The notes below the pieces were generated by a model. That model did not search any database. It was not told the origin of the DNA and saw only the letters and a program-made list of their open reading frames with translations. DNA of 20,665 nucleotides from Candidatus Martarchaeota archaeon (GTDB lineage: Archaea > Micrarchaeota > Micrarchaeia > Micrarchaeales > Micrarchaeaceae), in the NCBI GenBank assembly GCA_023485745.1, contig JAMCZL010000030.1, forward strand, positions 1 through 20,665, given 5' to 3'. This document shows, one piece after another, positions 13,964-20,665 of the stretch (its first letter is position 1; each line of letters opens with the position of its first letter). The position numbers were made by a program, and so were the translations under genes.

Positions 13964-14338
13964 CTATCGTATGCTTCCATTTTTCGAAATCTTGAAGACC
14001 TTCGAGTGTATGCCCTTAAGCCTTTTAAATAGCTCGGTATCGTTGGTAATTACCGTGCAACCCGGATTCTCCATGGCATGGTGGTATATCCAGTCGTCTA
14101 CCTTTTCAACAGACTTATAAAGTTTAACATTTTTAATCCTTAGCATTTTTAATGCGGTCCTTGCGCCAATGGCCTTGGAGCCCCTGCCGTTAGAAATGCC
14201 GCGCAGTTCGTCTATCACCCCGGTAGGTATGGCGATATGCGACGGGGCGCCCAGCGCTGCGGCCGCATCGAATGCGTCCCTGCCGAACTTCACCGCAAAA
14301 AGTATTGAGCTTGTATCTATTATGATTTCGTTTTCCAT
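13964..14338 (-). CDS. PIN-domain ribonuclease, Fcf1/Utp24-like
   Basis: This 124-residue protein is a single PIN domain. The acidic metal-binding set is visible: Asp8 (IIIDTSSIL), Glu44 (VIDELRG), Asp82 (EKVDDWIYHHA) and Asp100 (VITNDTEL). Archaeal Fcf1/COG1412-type PIN proteins are predicted to cut precursor rRNA and are commonly encoded just before rpo7-spt4, as here. That neighbourhood argues for rRNA processing rather than a VapC toxin, and no antitoxin gene precedes it. The ATG at 14338 is supported by a TATA region shared with the divergent CoA-binding gene. The exact rRNA site is unknown. Confidence 0.85.
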   Translation of the reverse strand: MENEIIIDTSSILFAVKFGRDAFDAAAALGAPSHIAIPTGVIDELRGISNGRGSKAIGARTALKMLRIKNVKLYKSVEKVDDWIYHHAMENPGCTVITNDTELFKRLKGIHSKVFKISKNGSIR

Positions 14339-14378
14339 GCTTGCGCCTTGCCTTTGGACCTACATGTTATTATTGATA

Positions 14379-14390
14379 TTATATTTAAAA
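14379..14390. promoter_or_regulatory. Bidirectional TATA region
   Basis: TTATATTTAAAA reads as a TATA box on both strands between divergent genes. On the plus strand it predicts a start near 14407-14409, making the CoA-binding gene leaderless from its second ATG. On the minus strand it gives a leader of about 22 nt for the PIN gene. Confidence 0.45.
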
Positions 14391-14406
14391 TATGAGTAGT
14401 GGTTTG

Positions 14407-14829
14407 ATGGCAGAGGATGATGAAGAGGCAAACGAAAGGTACATTCTTGAAAATTTCAAGGTAATTGCGGTTGTTGGGTGCTCTAGGAATGTTGGAAAGC
14501 CCAGCCATGACGTGCCAGAATACCTGCAGCAGCACGGATACAGGATAATTCCGGTGAACCCGTTTGCTGACGAAATACTCGGGGAAAAGGCCTACAAGAG
14601 CCTGCTTGACATATCAGGCCAAAAAATAGATGTGGTCGATGTTTTCAGGCCTGCGGGCGAAGCATTGCAGATAGCGCGCGATGCGGTTGCCATAAAGGCC
14701 AGGGCGCTGTGGCTCCAAGAGGGCATAATTAGCGAGGACGCGCAGAAATTCGCTGCCGAGCACGGGCTCAAGTTCGTGATGAACAGGTGCATGATGAAGG
14801 AGCACTACAGGCTCATTGACAAGGTCTAG
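14407..14829 (+). CDS. CoA-binding domain protein (YccU-like)
   Basis: The product is 140 residues from ATG 14407; ATG 14392 would add five residues but sits too close to the TATA box. It is a single Rossmann-like CoA_binding domain: FKVIAVVGCSRNVGKPSHDV holds the nucleotide loop, then YLQQHGYRIIPVNPFADEIL, a VVDVFRPAGEA strand-turn and a RALWLQEGI strand. The Asn-Arg-Cys-Met near the end (VMNRCMMKEHYRL) matches the family. These small cytoplasmic proteins bind CoA thioesters; the reaction is generally unknown. It stands alone, divergent from the PIN-rpo7-spt4 operon and convergent with a coiled-coil gene whose stop lies 6 nt away. Confidence 0.88.
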   Translation: MAEDDEEANERYILENFKVIAVVGCSRNVGKPSHDVPEYLQQHGYRIIPVNPFADEILGEKAYKSLLDISGQKIDVVDVFRPAGEALQIARDAVAIKARALWLQEGIISEDAQKFAAEHGLKFVMNRCMMKEHYRLIDKV

Positions 14830-14834
14830 CAGTT

Positions 14835-16058
14835 TCATGGTATCTTGATTTCCTTGCCGAAATAGTCTCTGAAATGCTTTTCTATTGCAAGCTTTGCCTG
14901 CGAGAGCTCGCGTTCCAGCGAAGCCTTTCTCTCTGATAGCTGGGCCTTGCTGCCAAGCGTATAGTCGTTCTTGGACTTCTCCATCTCAATGGCTCTAATC
15001 TCTCCGCCATGCGCCTCTATCTCGCCGTCTATAGAGGCCTTCTCGCTCTTGAGCGATGCTATTGACTCGAGGTTGTCGGAGATCCCGGAGCCCAGTATTA
15101 GGTTTATGTGGCTTATCTCGTCCTGCGGGTTCTTAACCATTATTTCGCCCTTTGATATCCTGTCCCGCATGTCTTCCAGCATCTTTAGGAAATCTGAATA
15201 GTCGGATTCGTTTTCCAGCATTGCATACCTGTTTGACAGGTAGTCGCTGAATTTTCTCTTTTGCGCGCTTACGTAATCGTACTTCCTGGCTGCACGCTCT
15301 ATCCTTTGCAGCAGCTGGTCTATCTCGGAATATGCCCTGTTTATCTCAGATGACAAGTATGCGGATCTGTCCCGCAGACCTGAAATCTTTGAGTTTAGCG
15401 ACGCCTCGTCAGCTTTTATCTTATTCATCTTTTCTGGGTCGGGCTGCACGTTTTCGCTCTTTGAAAGCATGGATGATATCTCGGCAAGCTCATCGGAGGT
15501 TGACCTCGCATGCGATATTGCATTCCTTACGTATTCGTACTGCCTGAATCTCTCCGAGCCTTTTGACAGCTCCGCTTCGAAGCTGGCAACCCCGCGCTCT
15601 ATATATGAGAAGGATTTCTTAAACCCGTCCAGCTGGCTTGAATAGCCTATCACAACGCTCTTGAACGTCGAGTTTGATGACAGTATCTTAGAAATAAGCG
15701 ACTGGTAGACGGTTTTTTCGTATTCGAGGCGCTCGTATCTTGTGTCGCCATAGCTTCCGTGCTCATCGCTTTTTGCAGATGCTATAAAAGATTTCAGGGC
15801 CTCCGTGTAGTGCGATTTTTGGGTCTTCGCCGAGTTCACGCTTGCAGGGCCTATGAGCTCCTCCTCGGGATCGCCCTTGTACGATTCCAGGCTTTCTATG
15901 GCCTTTTCGAACATTGCAATGCCGCTTTCTATCCTCGGCTTTATCGAATAGCACCTCCTTGCCACAGGCTCTGAAAACGATTCAAAAATCTCGGTCAGAT
16001 ACTGCTGCAAGTCTCCCAAATCAATGGTTTGCGGCCCCTGCGGTTTTTTAAAAAACAT
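14835..16058 (-). CDS. Long coiled-coil protein of unknown function
   Basis: The 407-residue product matches no named family I recognise. After a short start (MFFKKPQGPQTIDLGDLQQY), nearly the whole chain has heptad-like, Glu/Lys/Ser-rich helices. Examples are SLNSKISGLRDRSAYLSSEI, INRAYSEIDQLLQRIERAAR and LASLKSEKASIDGEIEAHGG-like segments toward the end. There are no membrane segments, no Walker motifs and only one cysteine (Cys36). It could be an SMC-arm-like or cytoskeletal scaffold, but no ATPase head is present. It follows the DUF488 gene by about 87 nt on the same strand and may be expressed with it. The 87-nt gap holds GC-rich sequence without a clear promoter. Confidence 0.75.
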   Translation of the reverse strand: MFFKKPQGPQTIDLGDLQQYLTEIFESFSEPVARRCYSIKPRIESGIAMFEKAIESLESYKGDPEEELIGPASVNSAKTQKSHYTEALKSFIASAKSDEHGSYGDTRYERLEYEKTVYQSLISKILSSNSTFKSVVIGYSSQLDGFKKSFSYIERGVASFEAELSKGSERFRQYEYVRNAISHARSTSDELAEISSMLSKSENVQPDPEKMNKIKADEASLNSKISGLRDRSAYLSSEINRAYSEIDQLLQRIERAARKYDYVSAQKRKFSDYLSNRYAMLENESDYSDFLKMLEDMRDRISKGEIMVKNPQDEISHINLILGSGISDNLESIASLKSEKASIDGEIEAHGGEIRAIEMEKSKNDYTLGSKAQLSERKASLERELSQAKLAIEKHFRDYFGKEIKIP

Positions 16059-16145
16059 ATTCTACGCCTGCGTGCGGCTGCGCTTAGACCGCGGTTCTGG
16101 CATTTTGGCATTTCTGCAATCAGGGCTTAATGAAGGGGTATGGAA

Positions 16146-16532
16146 TTACTTTTTTATCCTGTTTGAATTCCTGCGGCGCGCCGCTGCCACCCTCCTGTTG
16201 AGAACCTTGAGCAGTACACGCGCGTTGTTGTGCTCCATGTCCTTTGTGGAATACAGCATTGTTATGGTATCAGTGGTAAGTGCAATGTCGACCAGCTTGG
16301 TAAGGGCCTTGCTGTCCTTGAGCTCGGCTTCGTACTTCTTCTTGAAAGACTCCCACTTTCCGGGCTGGTGCATGAACCACTTGCGCAGCTCGGTGCTGGG
16401 CGCCACGTCCTTAAGCCAGAGGTCTATGTTCTGGCTGCTGCGGCGGATTCCCCTTGGCCACAGCCTGTCCACAAGTATCCTAAGCCCATCGTGTATATCG
16501 ACCTTGTCGTATACGCGCTTTATCTGTATCAT
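16146..16532 (-). CDS. DUF488 (YeaO-like) family protein
   Basis: The product is 128 residues from ATG 16532. The frame extends 48 codons further upstream, but that part overlaps the stop of the next gene, is not conserved in character, and lies upstream of a TATA-like AAAAATATT at about 16551-16559. The family pattern is clear: IQIKRVYDKVDIHDGLRILV, DRLWPRGIRR, LWLKDVAPSTELRKWF, then FKKKYEAEL and ITMLYSTKDMEHNNA. The conserved Arg, Trp and His residues of DUF488 are present. The biochemical role is unknown. A basic C-terminal tail (RRVAAARRRNSNRIKK) is longer than in typical bacterial members and may bind nucleic acid (inference). Confidence 0.88.
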   Translation of the reverse strand: MIQIKRVYDKVDIHDGLRILVDRLWPRGIRRSSQNIDLWLKDVAPSTELRKWFMHQPGKWESFKKKYEAELKDSKALTKLVDIALTTDTITMLYSTKDMEHNNARVLLKVLNRRVAAARRRNSNRIKK

Positions 16533-16624
16533 CCGATTCTTTATTCTATTTGAGGCAATATTTTTAAGCTTTTGTAAAAGCCGCCGAGGATTGCGCATGC
16601 CTGCAGCTAAGGTAAGCATTTTGA

Positions 16625-16649
16625 GCCTGCCCGTAGGAAGTGGGCAGGC
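16625..16649. other. GC-rich hairpin downstream of the winged-helix gene
   Basis: GCCTGCCC and GGGCAGGC form a perfect 8-bp stem with a 9-nt loop, just after the regulator's stop on the minus strand. No T-run follows on either strand, so it is more likely a 3' RNA-stabilising structure than a classical terminator. The remaining gap up to 16532 holds only the DUF488 promoter. Confidence 0.4.
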
Positions 16650-16656
16650 CCGTACT

Positions 16657-17205
16657 TTACTGTGGGGGTGAAACAATTAGTATTTTGGCCGCCTTGCCAG
16701 AAGCGTCATATTTGTAATAAACCTTGTGACCAAGCTGGTATCTTTCTATGGCTCCCAGCTTGAATAGCCTGTTCAGGCGCGAGGATGCCGCGTTTCTTCC
16801 TTTGTATTTCATCTGTTTCATCACGTCCTCAGCGCAGGCCATTCCGTTCTGCGACATCTGTATTATCTGTATTATCTTTACGTCTACCGAAGACAGTGGG
16901 AGTTCACGGCTCGGCTGGTCCGCCTTTGGCTGCGCAGGTGCAGCTTCCTCCTCAGCGTATTCACCTTCGAGCGTTTCCTCGAGCTTTGCTATCCTTTCGA
17001 ATATACCGTTGATGAGCATCGATGTCTTCTTGTTCTCCTCTATCATGTACTTCAGGAGCGTGAACATCTGCGAGCTTGTTTCGTTTGCCTCATTCTTTCC
17101 CTTTTCTGAAAGCATCCCTTTGAGGCTCGAGTTCGAATTGGTTATTGTCTTTAGCTGTTTCTTTATGATCTCAAGCTCTTTTTCTATTTCCTTTTTTGAT
17201 TGCAT
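16657..17205 (-). CDS. Winged-helix DNA-binding protein with N-terminal coiled coil
   Basis: The product has 182 residues. Residues 1-80 form a charged coiled coil (KKEIEKELEIIKKQLKTI, then MFTLLKYMIEENKK), likely for dimerisation. An Ala/Pro/Glu linker follows. The last 80 residues form a winged helix: SSVDVKIIQIIQMSQNGMA, AEDVMKQMKYKGRNAASSRL as the recognition helix pair, then LGAIERYQLGHKVYYKYD as the wing. This resembles archaeal MarR/ArsR-like regulators without ligand-binding cysteines. The leader of its own gene carries long inverted repeats between the TATA box (17301-17310) and the ATG, which suggests autoregulation. Targets unknown; the fold is inferred from pattern. Confidence 0.75.
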   Translation of the reverse strand: MQSKKEIEKELEIIKKQLKTITNSNSSLKGMLSEKGKNEANETSSQMFTLLKYMIEENKKTSMLINGIFERIAKLEETLEGEYAEEEAAPAQPKADQPSRELPLSSVDVKIIQIIQMSQNGMACAEDVMKQMKYKGRNAASSRLNRLFKLGAIERYQLGHKVYYKYDASGKAAKILIVSPPQ

Positions 17206-17207
17206 CT

Positions 17208-17298
17208 TTTATCACACTGGTGTTATGAGCCTTGCATGAAACGTTTGTGTTGCAAGCACATAACAGTCATGATTGAATCACGATTATTGTGTGATAAA
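17208..17298. promoter_or_regulatory. Dyad-rich leader/operator of the winged-helix gene
   Basis: Nested symmetries fill this stretch. TTTATCACAC (17208-17217) pairs with GTGTGATAAA (17289-17298). TGTTATG (17221-17227) pairs with CATAACA (17259-17265), enclosing CTTGCA/TGCAAG (17231-17236, 17251-17256). TCATGATT-G-AATCACGA (17267-17283) is a near-perfect palindrome next to the predicted start. Much of it lies in the transcribed leader, so it may act as operator DNA, RNA hairpin, or both. Confidence 0.55.
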
Positions 17299-17300
17299 TA

Positions 17301-17310
17301 CATATTTAAA
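17301..17310 (-). promoter_or_regulatory. TATA box of the winged-helix gene
   Basis: The minus strand reads TTTAAATATG after AAAAAGG (a possible BRE). The start would fall near 17280, leaving a leader of about 75 nt, unusually long for this window. Confidence 0.5.
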
Positions 17311-17367
17311 CCTTTTTGTAATGCGGCAAAAAATAGCCCATTAACGGAACTTTTTATATTCCGCTAC

Positions 17368-18252
17368 TCATTTATTTACTTTGGTAAATTTCTTTTGGCT
17401 TTTTCCGACTGAATTTTCGTTCATCCTGCGAATAGATTCCTGGAGATCCTTCTTCAGCTTGTCCGCTATGAAGTTCTTCGAAAAGTAATCGGCCTTGAGC
17501 GCTATTGCTATTTTGGCGGCATACGCGCGGGCCATTTTGCCGCGGATTTGCTTCTTTGCCGAGGATATGCTTGGAAGCTTGAACAGTATGCCGTATTTTG
17601 GCGGCTTGCTCCCGAACTTTATGTGCTTGAAGAGTGCTTTCTCAGCGCCAAGCAGCTGGATGGTGCTGGACGGCATCAGGGCCAGCCTTTCCAGCGAGCC
17701 CGCCTTGCTCAGCATTTCGGCAGCGATCTTATCATCGGTTAGATATGTCAGGTTCGGCATAAGGCGGTTCGATGCGATTTGTATGTATGCGTCGAGCGCA
17801 GCGATTGACTTCTCGGTCTCCATGCACAGCCTGGCGAAATTCACCACAGGTTCCTTCTCGTCACCGGAGAGCTCCCTGCCCATGGTGGAGGAAGCCTTCA
17901 GGTATATGCTCTCTGCCTTGTCCTTCTCCTTTATCAGAGCGCCTATGCGCTCCTGGTTTATGTTCTGCCTGTCGCTTAGCAGCAGCACCAGCTCTGAAAG
18001 TGTCTTTGGAGTGCCGATGCGTATTTCTGGGAAGTATATGCCAAACCACTCGCCGAGCCGCTCGTACATGAGATTGTATGATCTTGTGGTCTCTATGTAC
18101 GCATTTATCGCTTGCATTAGGGCGTACTCTTCGCTTGAATATGCCTTCTTTATCTCCTCCTTTGTGGCCTTTATGAGCCTGTCCCTAAGTTCAGCATTCC
18201 TTTTGTTTTTCAAGATAACACCGTAAATGCGGATGCACTGGTCCGCTTTCAT
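17368..18252 (-). CDS. nop5: Nop5-type box C/D RNP protein, short form
   Basis: The product is 294 residues from ATG 18252. The open frame continues upstream but only antisense to glyS, with no homology. The coiled-coil region (about 20-150, including RLGEWFGIYFPEI) and the Nop domain (LMPNLTYLTDDKIAAEMLSK, SLERLALMPSSTIQLLGAEK, then FGSKPPKYGILF) are well conserved and would bind L7Ae and guide RNA. Archaeal Nop5 proteins usually carry about 120 further N-terminal residues that bind fibrillarin; here only about 25 precede the coiled coil. The basic tail (SVGKSQKKFTKVNK) is typical. Fibrillarin is encoded at 8351. The gene is divergent from glyS across 45 bp. Confidence 0.93.
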   Translation of the reverse strand: MKADQCIRIYGVILKNKRNAELRDRLIKATKEEIKKAYSSEEYALMQAINAYIETTRSYNLMYERLGEWFGIYFPEIRIGTPKTLSELVLLLSDRQNINQERIGALIKEKDKAESIYLKASSTMGRELSGDEKEPVVNFARLCMETEKSIAALDAYIQIASNRLMPNLTYLTDDKIAAEMLSKAGSLERLALMPSSTIQLLGAEKALFKHIKFGSKPPKYGILFKLPSISSAKKQIRGKMARAYAAKIAIALKADYFSKNFIADKLKKDLQESIRRMNENSVGKSQKKFTKVNK

Positions 18253-18269
18253 ACATTCAGCGGTACTAT

Positions 18270-18285
18270 TAAAGTATTTATTATT
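18270..18285. promoter_or_regulatory. Divergent promoter of nop5 and glyS
   Basis: The 45-bp gap holds ATTAAAGTATTTATTATT, readable as TATA on both strands. It lies about 20 nt from both starts, so both mRNAs would be leaderless or nearly so. Confidence 0.45.
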
Positions 18286-18297
18286 AAAATTGTATCT

Positions 18298-19803
18298 ATG
18301 GATGGCATGAAAAAGCAGGATCTTGACGCATTGGTAAACCTGTGCTCGAGAAGGGGCATAGTTATGCCTGCTTTCGGGATATACGGCGAGCTCTCCGGCT
18401 TTTACGATTACGGACCGATAGGCGTCAGGATAAAGCACAACATCGAATCCGCCTGGAGGAAGAGGTTCATAGAGAGAATGGGAAATCTGGAGATAGAGAG
18501 TACGATAGTGGGTCATGAAAAGGTATACGATGCAAGCGGCCATTTGAAAACATTTACCGACCCGATAACTACCTGCGCCACCTGCAAGGCGGTATACAGG
18601 ACCGACAAGCTGCTTGAGGCGTATTTTTCAAAGAGCGGTAAGAAGGAGGAGGCGGACAAGGTAAAAAGCTACAGCGCTGAAAAGCTTTCTGAGGAGCTTG
18701 AAAGATTGGGCCTGAAATGCGAAAAATGCGGGAGCACATTAAAAGGCGTAACTACATTCAATCTGATGTTGAGCTCGAAGATAGGCCCTCTCGGGCTTAT
18801 TACAGGGTACCTCAGACCTGAAACTGCGCAGGGAATATTTGTGAATTTCAAATACCTGTACAGGGTTTATGGCATGAAGCTTCCTGGAGGGATAGGGCAG
18901 GCGGGAAAGGTCTTCAGGAACGAGATATCGCCCAGGCAGATACTGATAAGGCTCAGGGAGTTCTCGCAGATGGAGCTTGAGCTGTTTTTTGATCCAGAAA
19001 GGGACTTCGACTCGGTGAACGGCATCGCAGTCGACTGGTCCTCTCTTGAAACCAGAATCAACTTTATATCCGAAAAAGACCAGAAAGGCGGAGAGGCAAA
19101 GGCGTCTAAAGGAATAAGCATAGCCGAATGCGTGAGCGAGGGCTACATACCGAACAGGCTTATGGGATATGCTATTGCAGAGGAGGTCGCATTCCTGAAG
19201 GAGCTGGGCTTCAAGGAGGACGAATTCAGGTTCAGGCAGCTGCTTAAGGACGAGCTGCCGCACTATTCGAAGGGCAATGTGGATTTGGAGGTTTCAATAG
19301 GAAATTCCTGGGAGGAGGCTGCAGGGAACGCCTACCGCACGGATTTCGACTTAAAGAGCCATCAGAGCATGTCAAACCAAGACATGAGTGTTGTTGATAT
19401 GGATAAAAAGGTGCTGCCGCACGTCGTCGAGGTGAGCCTCGGTCTTGACAGGATTTTCTGGGGGCTTCTGCACAATTCGCTGTACAGGGACGGAAAAAGG
19501 GACTGGGACATATTGCTGCTTGCTGAGGATATAGCGCCGTATAAATACGCGCTTTTCCCGCTGCAGAAGGATGATAAGATTATTGCAAAGTCGGTTGAAA
19601 TAGGCAACCTATTAAAATCTAGGGGAATATATCCTTATTACAGCGTTTCGGGAAGCATTGGAAAAAGGTACGCCAAGGCCGATGAGGTAGGAATCCCAAT
19701 GGCGATAACCATCGACTACGAAACTCTTGAGAACGGGACTGTTACGATAAGGAAGGCGCTTGACGGAAGCCAGACGCGGGTAAAGTTTGAAGATATAAGA
19801 TAA
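18298..19803 (+). CDS. glyS: Glycyl-tRNA synthetase (class II, dimeric type)
   Basis: The product has 501 residues, shorter than many archaeal GlyRS. The class II core includes GIYGELSGFYDYGPIGVRIK near the N-terminus. A zinc-like site follows (CATC at about 93-96, CEKC at about 141-144). The glycine pocket is GYLRPETAQGIFVNFKYL, motif 2 is KVFRNEISPRQILIRLREF-SQMELE, and motif 3 is VVEVSLGLDRIFWGLL. The C-terminal anticodon-binding domain starts at about DWDILLLAEDIAPYKY. It joins glycine to tRNA-Gly in the cytoplasm. ATG 18298 sits about 20 nt after a TATA box; a second ATG three codons in is an alternative. A glycosylase gene begins 8 nt after the stop and is probably co-transcribed. Confidence 0.96.
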   Translation: MDGMKKQDLDALVNLCSRRGIVMPAFGIYGELSGFYDYGPIGVRIKHNIESAWRKRFIERMGNLEIESTIVGHEKVYDASGHLKTFTDPITTCATCKAVYRTDKLLEAYFSKSGKKEEADKVKSYSAEKLSEELERLGLKCEKCGSTLKGVTTFNLMLSSKIGPLGLITGYLRPETAQGIFVNFKYLYRVYGMKLPGGIGQAGKVFRNEISPRQILIRLREFSQMELELFFDPERDFDSVNGIAVDWSSLETRINFISEKDQKGGEAKASKGISIAECVSEGYIPNRLMGYAIAEEVAFLKELGFKEDEFRFRQLLKDELPHYSKGNVDLEVSIGNSWEEAAGNAYRTDFDLKSHQSMSNQDMSVVDMDKKVLPHVVEVSLGLDRIFWGLLHNSLYRDGKRDWDILLLAEDIAPYKYALFPLQKDDKIIAKSVEIGNLLKSRGIYPYYSVSGSIGKRYAKADEVGIPMAITIDYETLENGTVTIRKALDGSQTRVKFEDIR

Positions 19804-19811
19804 ATGATAGG

Positions 19812-20665
19812 ATGCACATAAACTACGACTCGATAGGCTACAGGGAGATAGGGGTAAAGCACTTCGACCTTGGATTTACCATACGAAGCGCACAGCCGCT
19901 TACCTTCTATGCAGACTATGACAGCATAAGCAAGACGCTTGTGTACCCGTCCGAGGGGAAGATAATAAACCTGCGGGAAATTGAGGCTGGCAAGAGCCGC
20001 AGGATCGGCATCGCGAGCAAATCTATAGACTATGCAGTCTACGACGTCAAAAGAAGATTCAGGCTCGGCGACAGGCTGACCAGCATATATGGCGCGATAT
20101 CTACTGACGCGACCATGGAAGGGCTGATACGAAACTTTAGGGGCATGCGCATAACCTTGAACGACCCATGGGAGACGACAATGTGCTATATACTTTCGCA
20201 GTACAACAACGTACCCAGGATACGTGGCATAACAAAGCGCATGATAGCCAGGTTCGGCAGCGATATTTTTGGCGACCACGACAACGTTGTGGGAAAGGCT
20301 TTCCCGAAAAGCCACGAAATCGCAGCTGCAAGCGAAAAGAGCATAATTGAATGCGGGGCAGGATTCAGGGCAAAGTACATTGTCGAGGCAGCAGATTACT
20401 GCACAAATAACATAGACATGGCCATGCTCGGAAAACTGGACTATCCGGAGCTCAAGGAGGAGCTCCTCCAGATAAAGGGTGTAGGCGACAAGGTTGCTGA
20501 CTGCATAGCCCTGTTTGGATACGGAAAACTTGAGGCGTTCCCGGTAGACGTTTGGATAAAGAGGACCGTTGAAAGGCTTTATTTCAAGGGCAGGAAAAAG
20601 AGCATTAAGGAAATACACAGGTTCGCAGAAGACAAGTGGGGCAGGTATGCGGGCGTGGCCCAGCA
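19812..20665 (+). CDS. ogg: Ogg1-type 8-oxoguanine DNA glycosylase (partial, runs off window)
   Basis: The frame from ATG 19812 stays open to the window end (284 complete codons). An earlier ATG at 19804 meets a stop after four codons. The first half resembles the Ogg N-terminal domain, ending in the family phrase GMRITLNDPWETTMCYILSQ, which reads onto neighbouring YNNVPRI. The helix-hairpin-helix-GPD motif is LLQIKGVGDKVADCIALFGY, with catalytic Lys227. PVDVW supplies Asp246. Such enzymes remove 8-oxoguanine and cut the strand by beta-elimination. The final FAEDKWGRYAGVAQ matches the C-terminal helices, so only a short end is probably missing. It sits in a likely operon with glyS. Confidence 0.92.
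   Translation, partial: MHINYDSIGYREIGVKHFDLGFTIRSAQPLTFYADYDSISKTLVYPSEGKIINLREIEAGKSRRIGIASKSIDYAVYDVKRRFRLGDRLTSIYGAISTDATMEGLIRNFRGMRITLNDPWETTMCYILSQYNNVPRIRGITKRMIARFGSDIFGDHDNVVGKAFPKSHEIAAASEKSIIECGAGFRAKYIVEAADYCTNNIDMAMLGKLDYPELKEELLQIKGVGDKVADCIALFGYGKLEAFPVDVWIKRTVERLYFKGRKKSIKEIHRFAEDKWGRYAGVAQ

Noticed and set aside
16533..16676. A 48-codon N-terminal extension of the DUF488 protein
   Set aside because: It overlaps the 3' end of the winged-helix gene and a GC-rich hairpin; the conserved domain begins at ATG 16532 behind a TATA-like site.
18253..18543. A 97-codon N-terminal extension of nop5
   Set aside because: It is antisense to the conserved start of glyS, has no Nop5-like sequence, and would span the divergent promoter.
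19716..20618. A 300-codon open frame on the minus strand
   Set aside because: It is a mirror of the glyS end and the Ogg1-type gene, whose motifs are clear on the plus strand.

Overview
The window is archaeal. It carries archaeal/eukaryotic-type information genes: RNA polymerase subunit Rpo7 and its partner Spt4, fibrillarin, Nop5, a non-bacterial glutamyl-tRNA synthetase, a class II glycyl-tRNA synthetase and an Ogg1-type glycosylase. Short TATA boxes lie about 25 nt from starts, leaders are very short, and one tRNA has an intron in its T loop. Many proteins are compact (short Nop5, short GlyRS, a stand-alone DUF460 domain). Surface proteins have one N-terminal membrane anchor and Asn/Ser/Thr-rich exteriors. 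Together this suggests a small-genome DPANN archaeon, most likely of the Micrarchaeota/ARMAN type. That placement is inference; no rRNA is present.

Region 1 (1-3340) is visibly AT-rich. It holds the tail of a secreted protein, a polytopic membrane protein and a large anchored surface protein with propeller-like repeats, all on the + strand.

Region 2 (3337-5149) looks like a very small integrated element. At one end is an intact tRNA-Glu(CTC); at the other is a 3' fragment of a tRNA-Glu in the same orientation. Between them lie a tyrosine recombinase whose reading frame runs back into the tRNA gene (as in SSV-type partitioned integrases), a hicB-hicA toxin-antitoxin pair, and about 260 bp densely packed with inverted repeats and no gene.

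Region 3 (5158-6815) holds a DUF460 RNase H-fold protein, translationally coupled to an anchored DsbA-fold protein that has lost its CxxC, and a tRNA-Arg(CCT) with a short intron.

Region 4 (6943-13111) holds an Hsp20 chaperone followed by a 42-residue basic protein, a transglutaminase-like protein lacking its cysteine, fibrillarin coupled to a zinc-ribbon/TPR-like protein, the gltX operon with a membrane protein, and a SlyD-like FKBP.

Region 5 (13161-20665) holds the conserved block PIN nuclease (Fcf1-like)-rpo7-spt4. It also has a CoA-binding protein, a coiled-coil protein, a DUF488 protein, a winged-helix regulator with a strongly dyad-rich leader, and a shortened Nop5 divergent from glyS. 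glyS is followed at 8 nt by an Ogg1-type glycosylase that runs off the window.

Functionally, most of regions 4-5 serves RNA work: box C/D RNP, rRNA processing, transcription elongation and aminoacylation. Regions 1-2 are accessory. The items most worth a second look are the partitioned mini-element with its structured RNA-like block, the Nop5 lacking a fibrillarin-binding domain, the T-loop intron, and the regulator leader.
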